From: Pachyseris speciosa
Taxonomy: Eukaryota; Cnidaria; Anthozoa; Scleractinia; Pachyseridae
Direction of reading: 5' to 3'
DNA length: 64,000 nucleotides
NCBI GenBank assembly: GCA_016490735.1
Contig: JAEMWC010001190.1
Coordinates: forward strand, 16,001-80,000
Made by a program: the position numbers and the translations under genes. Numbering within the stretch: position 1 is the stretch's first letter; each line of letters starts with the position of its first letter. Below are positions 51,445 to 63,992 of this stretch, piece after piece. The notes under the pieces were generated by a model, which made no database searches, was not told the origin of the DNA, and saw nothing but the letters and a program-made list of their open reading frames with translations.

Positions 51445-54015
51445 AATAAACCAAATTCTTAGTAAGTCTTTCATTCAATTCATAAACTAAAGTTTGGCTT
51501 AACTCTTGTGTTTAAAGAATTGAATCAATTACAGTGTAAAACACAATCAGGGTGAACAATCCAAGGTAAAAACTTTGTAAACACAAAAGAGCAGCTGTAA
51601 TACTGAACTGAAGCTTATAGTTACTTATTATGCAAAATAATATTTTAGGGGCTATGGCTCCAAAAGATGTGGTTTTGTTGAAAAGGATCAATGTTGAAAC
51701 ACTGAAGTGCTATTTCTCTGAGTGTATTATAAACCTTTCTTGCTTGAAAAAACCTACAGTATCCCTGTGTGATTTTGAGGAACCACTTGACTAAAATTAA
51801 TGTGAAATAGCTCTACATGTTTTTTTGTTATGGATGAGAATAGTACAGATGTGGTATTTATGGGGAGTTTTGATTTTTACAAAAAAATTCAAGTAGAAAG
51901 CAAATCTCATCCAAAGGTGCATTTCATCGTGCGAATACACACAACATACTTATTTCCTGTTGGTATTGATGATACGTACCTTGGCTATTGGTTTTGACAT
52001 GTCATGCAAAAGCAATCTTGAACATGATTTTTTGTAAACATTCATGAGAATAATGCAATTATAAGATTGTCATTTTACTATAGGACTTTATTAATTTTGC
52101 CTTACATGTATAACAATTTCAATCTCCTATAGTAACAAGTATTCTCAGAAGCTGGATTTCTAAATAACTTGAATAAACCATCCTCCTGCATGTCTGGCTG
52201 AACTGTGATATACCTGCTCGCATCATAAGGTAATGCTGTTTTGCACAGGTTCAGAATTCACTTGACTGGGTGAATTTGAAGCCGGTCATGATAAAACGCA
52301 GACTGCAGACCATGCAGACTGTGCAGACCATGCAGACTAATAAATTTTTTGATTGCTTATTTTAAGTCTGATTTGCATTTGATTTAGGTGTTTATGCTTT
52401 TTTCTTACTCTTTGGGTGACATTGCAACAGCTTCCATTTTTTTGACTGGCTCGTGGCATAATTTTAGCCTTTGAGAATGCACTGTAAATTTCTCACAGGA
52501 CAAACTAGATCCGCACAGTCATGGCAAGGATTTCCATATCTTTTAAGCAAAGAATATTTCTCAATCTAAACCTGTGTTTACTTACGGCTAGACGTGGTGG
52601 TGCTACTCAAAATTGTTATTAGATTGCGTTATTTTCCTTATAAATAATTATTTCCAACACTTGAAACGGTTTCATGAATGCAGCTTTATTTTTGTCAAAA
52701 GTTTCCAGGGGCTCCAATCACAGATTGCAAATCAAAGCTGTCTGACTCGATGTGATGGATATGGTGAAGTGACGCGTGTGAAGGAACAGCGTCATAATTT
52801 CTTTTACATTTCAATCGAATGTTACTTCTGCCATTTAGCGGTTCGATCCTAGGCATTCGATAAAAGATTGCATCTGTTCAGCCTTTCAACCAATCTGTTT
52901 CGAACTGCTTGTCTAGCTGCTGTTTCTTATCCGTTCACTTGCTGGCCGTTCAGCTGTGCAAATGCCGAATGGATACCGTGTGGGAAACGCTTGGTTTACA
53001 GTATCCCATAAAATAAATCACAAAGGGTTGAATTCACAGGTTTGCTACTGAACTTGGTTTAATTGTCTCACAGGTTCGACGACTAACAGGTTACAACACA
53101 ACTCATCTCAATTCAAGCTGGCTCGATTGTTAAAATACACAGCCGTCAAATCACAAAAAGTCCTCGATTACACTTGACATTCAACTTGTCACCACAAAAT
53201 CAGTCACTTAGAATTGATTGACTTGACAGCTCATTGTCATGCAATTGGTGAGCCCCAGTTTCCGACAACTGCAAAGAATGTTTTCACGTGAGAGGCCAAA
53301 AGTTAATCTCAGCTTTTTGTGTTTTCTTTTCCTCAAAATTATTAATAGCTCGAAATAACCTCATGAGGTGTCCATAAAATGGAAACTGTTCCAATGTCGC
53401 CAAAAGAGTAAGAAAAAAGTATAAACACCTCAATCAAATGCAAATCGGATTTTTTTTGTAAAGCAGTAAAAAAATTTCCCACTCTGCATGGTCTGCACAG
53501 TCTGCATGGTCTGCAGTCTGCGTTTTATCATGACCGATTTGAAGCCTTGTGTATTATGGTTTCCTACATACATACATACATACATACATACATACATACA
53601 TACATACATACATACATACATACATACATACATACATACATACATACATACATACATACATACATACATACATACATACATACATACATACATACATACA
53701 TACCATACATACATACATACATACATAGATATCCTCTCCCCGTCGGGGCTTTTCAGGGATAGTTTACATCACTGGCCGGGGGACTTGACCAGACTGCTAG
53801 AGCAGTTTACAATTAATGAAGTAACTAATGAGTGCCCCCGTAATGTAGATATCTAGGACAGACACTAGGGGTGGTCACAGCCAGAGTTTTGTTACGTCCC
53901 TAGTGGTTCTTTTACGTCCCACAGAATCAGATTAAGTGAAAGTACTGTGAGACGGGGCCTACGGTTTATTGTCCTTATCCGAGAAGACTAGAAAGTCTAA
54001 CCATTTGCAGGTGTT

Positions 54016-54049
<34 letters not shown>

Positions 54050-57000
54050 TAAGACCCTGAGTGTTGGTTTGGCCGGGCTTAGAACCCGCGACCTCCCGCA
54101 TGGTAGTCTGGTGCTCTACCACTGAGCTAACCGGTCTGCGGTTCCTTTTTTCTATTCCAAATTTGTTTTGTTTGTCCCCTCCTCCCCTCAAAAAAATGAC
54201 TCTGATGAACTATTACATATATCTCTAAAACCAAAAGTGTATGCTCAGATATACTACATATCAGTAATCATGACATGTTGTACTTCAAAACCATGCATCA
54301 GCATGAGCCGAGCCAGTGCAGTAAATCGGGCTGTAGAGCGGGCTGAAAAACCTCATATAAACAGGCCCTAAATGGACACTAGAGAATCCCCAAGGGTGTC
54401 AGACTGTATAATACAGGTTTGACTGTATACGTGTAGTATAATGACTGTAATCAAGGGCTATAAAATAATGGCAAGTATTCTCTTGTCCAGAGAACATTAT
54501 TGTACAGATTATTTCAGTACAGTTGTTTGTTTTAGTTTCAGATAGTTGATGGCCTAAAGCTCTCTTTGCGAACAACGTTGACATGGTAAGCAACCTTGAC
54601 CTACCATTGATTGCATAGCATCTTCAACAGCAATAAAGAAAATGGAACAAGGTACATATAGTTTGAACTATTAAGGTTATCCTTTAAACAAATAAATGAT
54701 AATCACTCAGTACACATGGTTTAATAGCTATTGTGTGTCATGCAATTGGTGGCAGAAATATGTGCTTTAATTTTTACCTTTTAAATTCACATGGTAATCT
54801 TCCCCTGTTGTGTATGGATATAGAGCCTTGACTATTTGACAGGTGTCTGAAGCTACATGTGTTATCAAGGATAGGTTTTGTAGCTTGTTTGGCAAGTGTC
54901 TTTGTTCTGCACAAAAGTATAGTATCTCACAACAGTGTACATGAAGGCTGACAAAAACAATTCACTGTGCTTACATAGCTTATAGTATGCTGGAGTTATT
55001 TGTAGAGCCCATTTAAAAAACAATGTCAGAAAACCACTAATATATACATGTACTAATTTCTAGAAATTAATACATAATTTCTAGAAATTAGTGCAAGAAA
55101 ATGTTTTCCACAGAATAATAAAAAAGTGGACATTAAGGGGCATTAATAAACTTAAAAAATCATTTCTGTGTTACTCTTACATTATGTTTGGGGCTGTTTT
55201 ATCAAAGCCTTTAAGGGGAGCACATATGGTTAAAACTGCTATACTCGCATATGACCCCAGTGATATGTCATTGTTACATGTATGAATGGACAAATATCCA
55301 GACCCATGGGGATAGCCAAGCTTTTAGTCAGGCATAGAAAAGTGGATGTCCAGGAAACATGTCTCCACATACTATTTAGAATTTTAAGGGAATTTGGTCT
55401 CCAACTCCTGGCTAAAACCTCGATGTACGGCAAGCAGAGTCCCTTGACGCTTTTCTGTATAAACTTAGCAATTGTACTCTTTTCTCAGACACGGCATTCA
55501 TGTAAAGCAGTTTATTTTTAGTAATTAATTCCTAGACAAAGTTGTAATTAGGCAGAGGATTTTGTAAAATTTTTACTGATGAATTCTACCGTGTTAAATT
55601 AAAGTTATCTTATCTTATCTTATCTTATCTTACCTTAGGCTGGTTATCACTAGTGAGGGAATCTGAGTCACAGTTGCCAGCAGAATCATGAGCAGAGTTA
55701 TAAGGTGAGCAGAATCAGAGTTGGAAGGATCAGCATGTTTCCTTTTTCCTGATTCCTCTTACTATGGTATGGTGCATAAACTACAATGGCTCCTGGCATC
55801 ATTATTATGACCATAGACCCACCCTAACCCCCTCCCCCCCACCACCTCCCCTAGGCAATGTTGAAAAGCTCTCAGCAAACATTGACACTTCTTTTGCTTG
55901 GTTAATGTCTCTCCTATGCTCCCAGCTCAACATTGTTTGATGGGGGGGGGGGGGGGGGTAATTGGAGTGAATTTTGCTTGTATCATGTTGACTGTCCCAA
56001 CACATTCAACCCGCAATGTAGATTGTCAGAGCCATAAGCAGAAGTGTCAGAATGAACCTATCAAAGTGCTCCTTCTCACTCATTGTGATTGGTTTGTTTC
56101 TTCCTGTCCTGCTTCCGTCTTTGAAAATCTAGTTTTCACTAGTAAGCGACATAATCACTGTAAGGTTTACAATGCTGACTCCAACTCAATTCTGTTGCTA
56201 GTGAAAACCAGCCTGTAAAAATCTTAATGTTTAAATGTTACATGAACAGTTTACTTGACCATCCCTTTCACTGTGGCACTCAGAGTTTCCAAAATGCAAA
56301 TCATGGTACCTTGTGCACAGATTAAAAATCTTGCCTATAAGGGCACTCCTCAAATAATTCAGAAATTTTGGATGATGGGGATGAAAGAAATCAATCTTCA
56401 AAGGTAAAACTGTACATAGGTGCAACTTGGCATGTGTGTAACGTTTATGATACATTGTAAGCTGTAATTGCTTAACCCTTCAAGATCCGTATGGAAATGC
56501 AGAAGTGACAACTGCTAAAATGAAAAGAAATGCCTGTTTAGATCTAGTTACATGTTCCATCTGTATGAAATCGTCTGGAGGTGTCATCTTAATTTACATC
56601 TAAAGCTACTGTCAAGGTAGAAAAAGGTGTGTATCAATAACAGTTACACTGTAAGCCAGTCTGACCACTTAGAGAGTTGGATGAACATTTTAATCTTGCT
56701 TGACCAGCGGTACATTGTCCATAGTACAGAATCAAATCTGTTGTGCGTCATGAATAATGTGAGAATCTGAACAATGTGGGACAAATTCTATGCTTGTATT
56801 GTGTATGAAATAGGCGAACTTCAGTGACCCCAACCGTTAAATAAACTAGTGGTTAAAAATGGTACATGTAAATGACTTGGTGTGTAGGTTCTTTTTCAAC
56901 TGCTTTGGTTGCATACATTTTAAGGATTACAGTCAAACCTCGATTACCTGGACCTCGATTATCCGGACTTACTTAGCTGGTCCCATTTTTTGATGAATAT

Positions 57001-58189
57001 CAATTAGCCATATTTAAGATCCACAGTAAAGCTTTTACCTTTCTAATTAAGTATTGAAACTCTGTTCAAACTGAGTCTATTTCGCTTCAAGTCACAAATC
57101 TATACGCGTTTTGAGCTCACGCGCACCGTATTACTGCAATGCATTTCACTGAGCTTTGATTTAGTTTTGGCTCATTAATATTCATATTTTCGATAATGCG
57201 GACTATTCAGCTCAGTCCCTACGAGTCCAGATAATCGAGGTTTGACTGTACTCACTTACAAAAATAATTTAACTAATGGTAAACACAAGCCTTAATTTAA
57301 CCCTTTTCTTTGGGTTTAGGAATTATCTGAATATGAAACAAAAAGGTTGGAGCATATACAGGCCAATGAATTGAAACTTCTGAATTCAGGATTTGTAAGT
57401 ACAGCTGTACACTATACTGATATTTTGGGGATATTTTGCAATACAGTATGTGGTCTGGTGCCTCTGAGGTCTGGATTTCTAAGTAAAGTCAAAGCTTTTC
57501 TAATGGGACACTATCAAGAAGCAGAAAACATGTCGAACTGGGGCTGGACACTTACATGTATGGGACTGATGTTCATAAGTGAACAGTTGCATTATCAGCC
57601 ACAGGTGGCTGCTTCCAAGAGCTTGCATAGCTCATTCCAAAGACCACTGAAGAGAGAAAACGCTGCGTTTTGAAATGATTGTGTTATGTCTTCATTATTT
57701 ATGTAGTGTCAATAATATTGCAAGTATCACTGTTAGTAAGATACAGTTCTCCTTTTAGCTTTGAGAACTTTATAATATCTGTGGTCCTCACTGGCCAATT
57801 CCTAGAATAAAACCTGTCCTCAGGGGGTTAGAATTTTGCAATTGACTTGTGAAATACAGCTTTAACATGGATGCTTATACAAAACCTGCATAAAACATAT
57901 AAATAACTTAAATACATTTTAGGTTCGTCCTGATGAGTAGTTTCATTGTTTTTGTTAGGTGCCAAGAGACCAAGCAGTCACTGTTGGATTGCATTACTTA
58001 AAGGCGAAAACAGTGGGTTCTGCGAATATTCAGAAACTAAAATCTGCATGCATGCAGTTTTGCCTTTCCTCATCAAGTGATTCCAGAAAAGAAGATCTCC
58101 TGCAGTCTCTTGGGCAGGTGCTTGAAAACAAAATTGTTAAAAGAAAAACCGACAATGAAATGATAACACACGACAATTTGTGCATGTAA
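50059..58189 (+). CDS. Probable three-exon host-like gene
   Basis: Exon 1 is 50059-50100 (MAQLQAKDCSIIPE, donor GAG|GTAAGT). Exon 2 is 57320-57394 (ELSEYETKRLEHIQANELKL, acceptor GGGTTTAG, donor GTAAGT). Exon 3 is 57959-58189 (acceptor TTTGTTAG, VPRDQAVTVGLHYLKAKT through to TAA). All junctions are phase 0, giving about 115 residues. The LSEYE-x2-RL-x2-I-x2-N phrase recurs in nuclear proteins such as the N-terminus of WDR76-type proteins, so a DNA- or chromatin-linked role is possible but weakly founded. Intron 1 is about 7.2 kb and holds several mobile elements. Possible extra exons at 50815 (runs into a stop) and 54542-54585 (changes phase) were left out. Confidence 0.55.
51232..51457. mobile_element. 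Foldback repeat in intron 1
   Basis: AATTTGGTTTATCAACAGAG to TAGCTGAC is inverted at the right end. The loop includes GACGAAGGGCTAACACTCGA, a word I recall as widespread in cnidarian repeats. Confidence 0.7.
52283..53536. mobile_element. Non-autonomous mutator-like (MULE) element
   Basis: 54-bp perfect terminal inverted repeats starting CGGTCATGATAAAACGCAG are flanked by the 9-bp duplication ATTTGAAGC (52274-52282 and 53537-53545). Nine bases is the MULE signature length. The TIR itself contains a repeated CAGACCATGCAGA. The 1.15-kb interior has no transposase. It lies in intron 1 of the gene. Confidence 0.8.
53564..53727. repeat. (TACA)n microsatellite
   Basis: About 40 tetranucleotide units with one missing base near 53703. 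All frames across it are artefacts. Confidence 0.95.
53740..54145 (-). mobile_element. tRNA-derived SINE, minus strand
   Basis: Read leftward from 54145: AACCGGTTAGCTCAGTGG (A box), GGTCGCGGGTTCTAAGCC (B box), then CACTCAGGGTCTTAAAAATA, GAGGAGAAAGTGCTGCC and GGGACGTAAAAGAACC, the same body as at 31865. Both promoter boxes are good here. The TACA microsatellite adjoins its 3' end. Confidence 0.8.
55095..55634 (+). mobile_element. Possible LINE 3' end with (TTATC)n tail
   Basis: A partly open stretch ends in a TTAATTCC-rich tract and five TTATC units at about 55606-55632. A short tandem tail is typical of CR1/L2-type retrotransposon 3' ends. No protein motif is certain. Confidence 0.35.
56930..57248. 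mobile_element. Pogo/Tigger-type MITE
   Basis: Ends CAGTCAAACCTCGATTA and TAATCGAGGTTTGACTG, flanked by TA on both sides (56928-56929, 57249-57250). TIR sequence and TA target fit the pogo branch of Tc1/mariner. It is 319 bp and non-coding, about 70 bases before exon 2 of the gene. Confidence 0.85.
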
Positions 58190-58199
58190 CCACAGTGGT

Positions 58200-59309
58200 T
58201 TAATTTGAGGTTTCAACAGCTTTTATTTTCCTTAGTTTGAAAAGCGTTACAAAAATTTAAACCAAGGATAAAATGTTTTGTTCCAGAAAATATCAATAAT
58301 CCCCCAAACGAGGTTTCCTCGGTATGGACCCTGATTCTCCAACAGCTCCAAAAGTCCCAGGTTAGCTTCGTGCCTTAAAAAATTTTGTCTTTAAGATTCC
58401 CTTCCTCTAGAAATCAGAATTTAATTTCAGACTCTTTTGGGTTGGATTGCATATTTCCTGGAAGCACAACACATCAAAAAGGAAAAATATATGGATGATT
58501 TGTTTGTCGTAAGCGACCATGCGCCAGCCCCAATAATTGGAGTATTTATATCTTAAATGATGATGCATACTTTTATATACCAGTTTGTATTTTACACAGA
58601 CTTTAATCGATTAATAATCATATGAACCTTTATTTCACTCTTATGTAAATCATTTGGAATTTTTATGGAAGAAGACAAGGCACTTATTATAATATCACAA
58701 TTTGTGCTGAACAGACTAGTTTATAAAGGCGAAGTAACCCAGGTATTATGTTAATGCAGCAATGTTGTATTGCTTGTTTGAAGCAAGCATTAAGGACATG
58801 TACTACCTCACCAACAGTTCTGTTGTGTTGCACAGAAACAGGTTGAACATGAATGTGGTTAGTACTGAAACATTGTTAAATGAAGAGTGATCCTCGCAGT
58901 TGTGTAACAATTCCAGTGAACTTTTGCTTGTGTCACATAGTTTTATACAAAAATATTAAATTAGTTTTGAGGATGCAGAAGTTAAAAATATTTGATGAAA
59001 CTGGACATTTATTTGTGACAAAAGTCAAACCTTTTTAATATTTGTCGGCGGAGAAATTGGAATTCAGAATTCCTAAAATCTGCATGCACGTTGTTCATAT
59101 AGTATGGTAGAGTGAATGTAAGGAGTGGTCTCCAGTAAAACATTGAATGAATATTGATGGTTTAAGTTGTCACACAGGCAGAAATTAAGGTTATATTTAT
59201 ATTGACAGACACAGAAATCTTAGAATCGTAAACGATTGAAAAGGGTGTTACATTATGATCAATGGAATTACAATAAAACAATTTATAAAGCAGCTTTTTA
59301 AAGGCTCTT
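58200..59309. other. No gene seen; 3' flank of the three-exon gene
   Basis: AT-rich sequence. Contains GAAGAGTGATCCTCGCAGTT (58880), a scrap of the tRNA-Thr-like repeat flank. Confidence 0.4.
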
Positions 59310-60230
59310 TTACTCGATTTACGTGATGTTTGCAGGATTCCCTGATTCAATTTATATGATATTTACAGGCTCCCTTCCATTTACGTGATATTTACAGGCC
59401 CCCTTATTCTATTTACATGACTTTTACAGGTTCCTTTATTTGATTTACGTGATATTTACAGGTTACCTTATTCGATTGACATGATTTTTTACAGGCCCCC
59501 TTATTCCATTTACATGTTATTTGCAGGCTCCTTTATTCGATTTACATGATTTTCACAGGCTCCTTTATTCAATTTACATGATATTTACAGGCCCCCTTAT
59601 TCGGTTTGCATGATATTTACAGGCTCCTTTATTCGATTTACATGATGTTTACAGGCTCCTTTATTCGATTTACGTGACATTTACAGGCTCCTTTAATCGA
59701 TTAACATGATATTTACAGGCTCCTTTAGTCGATTTACGTGATCTTTACAATTTACATGATATTTACAGGCTCCCTTATTCGATTTACATGTTATTTACAG
59801 GCTCCTTTATTCGATTTACATGATATTTACAGGCTCCCTTATTCGATTTACGTGATATTTACAGGCTCCCTTTTCCATTTACATGATATTTACAGACCCC
59901 TCATTCGATTCGCATGATATTTACAGGCTCCTTGATTCGATTTACATGATATTTACAGGCTCCCTTACTGGATTAACATGCTATTTACAGGATTCTTTAT
60001 TTCATTTACATGGTATTTACAGGGTCTTGTGTCCCTGGGCTGAGAAATTTACAGGATCTTTTCCATAATTTACATGTTTCACCTGAATTATTTACATGTT
60101 TTTTACAGGATTTGTCAGAACATGTAAATGGGTAAAAATCATGTAAATATTCATTTACAGTATCTTTCTGATCATTTACATGTTAATTACATGTTTTTTA
60201 CATACTATGGAAATTTTCAATAGCTATTTC
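59310..60230 (+). repeat. 32-bp tandem array, right
   Basis: About 20 units of the type GATTTACATGATATTTACAG followed by GCTCCTTTATTC run to about 60000 and then loosen into scattered TTTACATG words. This is a minisatellite or the subterminal array of a large element. The matching inverted array is at 48968-49440. Confidence 0.85.
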
Positions 60231-60777
60231 CATTGTTTACGCTGTCGAGTGTTCCCTGGATCTTGTTCTTTTGATTTACAGTTTTAAAAACCTGTGTTTT
60301 CCTTCTGAGAACGGGATACTGCTGAAAATTTAAGTATGACACGGCAGCCATTTTGATGTGCTAGCTCCATGTTCTCGTGACAGCAAGAATATTATTCGAT
60401 ACCACCTTTCAGGCAAGCTGACAAATTACCCAATACCACCTTGCTTACGTGGTTTCTTTAATCGGGATTTCTTTGCACGTATCAAATTTTTTTTAACTTA
60501 CTTCTTTGACCTTCTTCATGTATGTGCAGCCTTCTATTATGCCTCTTCAGGCTTTCGCTTCTGGTCCAGAACCCTGAGGGGGCTATAATTGCGAACAGCT
60601 TATAAAGAAATGCCTTTTCAGGAGGAAAAAGTCGGTTTTGTGTAGGTAGGCTAATTAGTTGTTAATCTTTATCATGCATCAAAGATACTTGTTTTGGTTT
60701 AAATTATGGGTTTAATGACGCTTTTGAAAAAATGTTTTATTACAAAATAAAATTACTTTGAAAACTTTGTGGCCTTA
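60231..60777. other. No gene seen
   Basis: Short sequence between the tandem array and the Helitron. It may contain the Helitron 5' region, but no end motif was recognised. Confidence 0.35.
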
Positions 60778-61477
60778 GGAATTGCTTCTAGGGGTCACTG
60801 TATTGCATTCCCTCAAGCAGTGCGAGAACCAGCTACTATTCTGCCACGTCTACTAGCAGAAGTGGACATCATACGTGTGAGAAGAAGGAGAAAGATAACA
60901 TCCATAAGGACTTTAGAGTTAGAAGAAAACGGGTTGAAGGTGCTCTCTGTTGGCTGAAGGACAATAATCCTTTCTATACTGACATAGTTATTGACGAGGC
61001 TCGTCTGCAGAATTTACCAGCTGATGGTGAATTGTCCAATTTGAGAACAGTCGAGTTTTCTGAAACCGCAGAACACATGAACGATCAAGGTCCTGCCCCA
61101 CAGCAGTTGGATGCAGGCGAAATAGATAGTAGCGATGGCTAGACAGTCTCTGGGGTTTTCTTCCTGAGCCAGGAGTGAATGTGCAAGCTCAGGTGGAAGC
61201 AGCCATAAATGAAGTTGTGTCTGAGCCCCAGGAGGCTGAAAAAGAAGGGGTCGAGCAAGGTCGTACGCAACCCGTGATTCCATGGTCGAGCACCGACACA
61301 ACCCCAGCATCTGAGTTTACGACTGCATATTTTTTCACAATGGCTTTCCCCTGCTTGTTCCCGTGTGGGAAAGGTGATTTTCATATCAATCGTCCGATAA
61401 CATGTCCCACACTACATGACTGGGCGAAGCACCTGCTTTGGTATCAGGACGGGAGGTTTGTTAGACTCAAAGTATAG
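60778..61477 (+). pseudogene. Helitron N-terminal regions
   Basis: Frames include HCIAFPQAVREPATILPRL with LLAEVDII, then DFRVRRKRVEGALCWLKDNN in another frame. From 61175 comes the Helitron_like_N start FTMAFPCLFPCGKGDFHINR and DWAKHLLWYQDGRF. These normally form one continuous protein before the Rep domain. A TAG near 61141 and a stop at 61476 break it. Confidence 0.75.
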
Positions 61478-61627
61478 AAGTTCGTTGTACACAACGTGAT
61501 CATGAGGAAGCGTGCCTTAGAACAGAGCAGATACTTTGTTGATCAGCAACTAGGAGATCCACAGTGAACGGTTGCAGATCTACGGGAGTGACTGGCAACG
61601 GGTGATACTTCATTCACCAACAAGCTA

Positions 61628-62431
61628 TTGTATTTTGGAGCAAATTTGCGTGGCACTGCTCAGTATTGCCATCAAAGACGGAGAGAGCTTCGAGCTTTGG
61701 TTGAGTTCATGGTGAATGAGAAGAAAGCATTGCCTTCATTTTTTATGACTGGAAGTTGTGCTGAGTTTTACTTTCCTCCACTCAGAAGACTACTTAAACT
61801 GTACATTTTGCAGACCACAGGGGAAGAAGTTAACCTTGCTGATGATAGCAATGCCCGCTACAAGGCTGTACAGGAGAACACTCATGTTGTGGTAAACTAC
61901 TTTGACCTGCGTACGCAGTCATACCATGACAAGGTTCTAAAGCCTGTGTTTGGTGTCTCTGACTATTGGTACCGGTATGAATTTGTCAAGTCCCGCGGCC
62001 AAGTCCAATGGCACCAACTTAGCTGGACAGAGGACAGACAGCCACATCAGCTGTTGTACGGTCAAGCTCATAACGATGAGTGTGATGAAGATGAGTGTGC
62101 TGCCATACTTAATCAGTGGGCTGAAGCAAACCTAGCCATGACGGCATTACACCCAGCTAGTAGAGATGAGGAAGGAAAGCCAAGAAAAGATCTCTGGCCT
62201 CTACCTAAGGGTTCAGCTAACCCAATACCGAATGACCGAGATCCCCTGGTAAAGATGCTGATGGATATAGCTTTAACCCAAAATGCCATGCTGGAGGATC
62301 ATTTGCTCTTGGTGAACCGAGTTGGGTTGCTCAGTTGTTCAGATTACTGCTTGAGGACACCTCGCCATCCTTGGCAAGGATTGCGGCCTAATGAGAGGGT
62401 GTGCCACATGGAATTTGAAAGTGAGTTTTGA
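61628..62431 (+). pseudogene. Helitron Rep (HUH) region
   Basis: The 267-codon frame has YFGANLRGTAQYCHQRRREL, SFFMTGSCAEFYFPPL and FGVSDYWYRYEFVKSRG followed by QVQWHQLSW. The last piece is the HUH site, where Helitrons normally have His-hydrophobic-His. Here the first His is Gln, which would remove a metal ligand. The nicking step should therefore be lost even apart from the stops around it. Confidence 0.85.
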
Positions 62432-62433
62432 GG

Positions 62434-62446
62434 GCGTAGCCCTCAG

Positions 62447-62482
<36 letters not shown>

Positions 62483-63189
62483 ATAACTATCGTGTGTGGC
62501 TATATGCATGTAAAGACAGTGAACGTACTGGCGCTACTGCTGACCTCTTTGAGGACATGGTAAATGCTGTAGATACAGCTGATGTTGATCAAGTGACAGG
62601 GAAGTCAATTTGCGCTAAGATGCTAATAAAGACAGCGGGAAGGCGAGATATCAGTGGTCCCGAGGCCTCATTTGAGCTTAGTGGATTAGCACTTTGGCGT
62701 TGTAGCCGTCAGTTTACGTATTTGTCAATGACAGGGTCAAGGCTTCTAGAACGTGATGGTGACACTGCGACATGCAGCACCCCTTTAGATAAGTATCTTG
62801 CATGAGCGTAGGACCAGCATTGCTCTTGGTACCAGTTTGCATCTAAGGATGGCAGGGTGCCAGTTGTAAGTGAGGGTGCTACACATGCGACATGGCCATT
62901 GAGTGAGAACTACTGTAGATCAATGCTCCTCTTACAGTGGCCAAACTGGTTTCACATCCAAGAAGTAAAGGGAGATTCTGAATCTTGGATTGATCGTTTT
63001 AAGGACTTTGTTGCAACTAACGAGTGCCCAACATTTGTGAAAACGCAAGTTTTTAAGGCGAAGCACTATGCAGAACATCCCAAGAACTGGTATTTGAAGA
63101 CAACGAGGATGATGATGCTGTTGAAGCAGAAGACCAACCAGACTGGGTTGATGTCTATGCAGGCCAGAATCAGAGATACGAAGGTGTAG
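62434..63189 (+). pseudogene. Helitron middle region
   Basis: Frames carry VDQVTGKSICAKMLIKTAGR (where the Rep tyrosines should be), FELSGLALWRCSRQFTYLSM, and from 62857 VVSEGATHATWPLSENYCRS with LLLQWPNW. The order matches Helitron proteins between Rep and helicase. Stops at 62805 and 63189 split it. Confidence 0.7.
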
Positions 63190-63992
63190 AGAAGGACTTA
63201 AATTATGATGACGGTGGAGAGCAATATAACTGGAGCAGTGTTTCCATCAATCTTCCTGAAGGTAAAGACCCAAAGACATGGCTTGATGAAACCATAAAAC
63301 AAGCTGAAGAACACGAAACTGTGGGCCTTGAATTACCAGATGTATCTCCAGTGTCCTTAAATGACAATCAGAGAGCTCTAGTCAGTCTAGTATTGCACAC
63401 ACTCTACACCTTTGTCGAGAACCAGAATGATTATCATCCTTTGCACCCTGTTGTCTCTGGAACTGCAGGAACAGGAAAGTCATATCTTATCAAATACCTT
63501 CAGAGGCTAGCGCGGCAATTATTCAGAAAGAATGACGCAGTACAGGTGATAACCCCCACTGGGAATTCTGCCTATCTTGTTCAAGGCAGTACTGTTCACA
63601 GCTTTTTAGGAATCCCAACTGGTGGAAGATCTTGCAATGAGCTAACTGTACCTTCAGGTCCTGTGTTAGAGAAAATTCAGAACAGGTGCAAAAATCTGAA
63701 AGTTCTGGTTGGCGATGAGCGATCAATGTTTGGTCGCACCACTCTGGGCTGGATGGATCAGCATACGCGATGTGCAATTAACAGAGGAGCAAATGCAGAA
63801 GAGCTTTGGGGAGCCCTTCCTGTAGTAGTGCTTATGGGAGATGATTTACAGCTACCTCCTGTGTGCTCCTGGATGCAGAAGTTTCAGTGGCACAATCTCT
63901 GCATAAGCCATGGTCCAGAACTTCTTTGTAGGATGGATGAGGAAAGCCTCTATGTCTTCCCAACACATCGTTTAGAATGGGTCTTAATTTGA
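63190..63992 (+). pseudogene. Helitron Pif1-type helicase, N-terminal half
   Basis: An open stretch from about 63190 contains SLNDNQRALVSLVLHTL, Walker A GTAGTGKSYLI, motif Ia VITPTGNSAYLV and VHSFLGIP, Walker B LVGDERSMF and motif III LMGDDLQLPPV. The frame ends at 63992 after HRLEWVLI, a few bases before the window edge, so motifs IV-VI are lost or in another frame. All visible ATPase motifs are intact. Confidence 0.88.

Noticed and set aside
53430..53856. Three long frames (Tyr-Ile-His-Thr and Val-Cys-Met-Tyr repeats)
   Set aside because: They are translations of the TACA microsatellite on both strands.
54542..54585. Additional 44-base exon
   Set aside because: Good splice signals, but it would shift the phase of the following exons, which are all phase 0.
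59310..60070. Regular 32-bp repeats considered as a CRISPR array
   Set aside because: There are no unique spacers between repeats, the period equals the repeat itself, and the DNA is eukaryotic. It is a tandem minisatellite.
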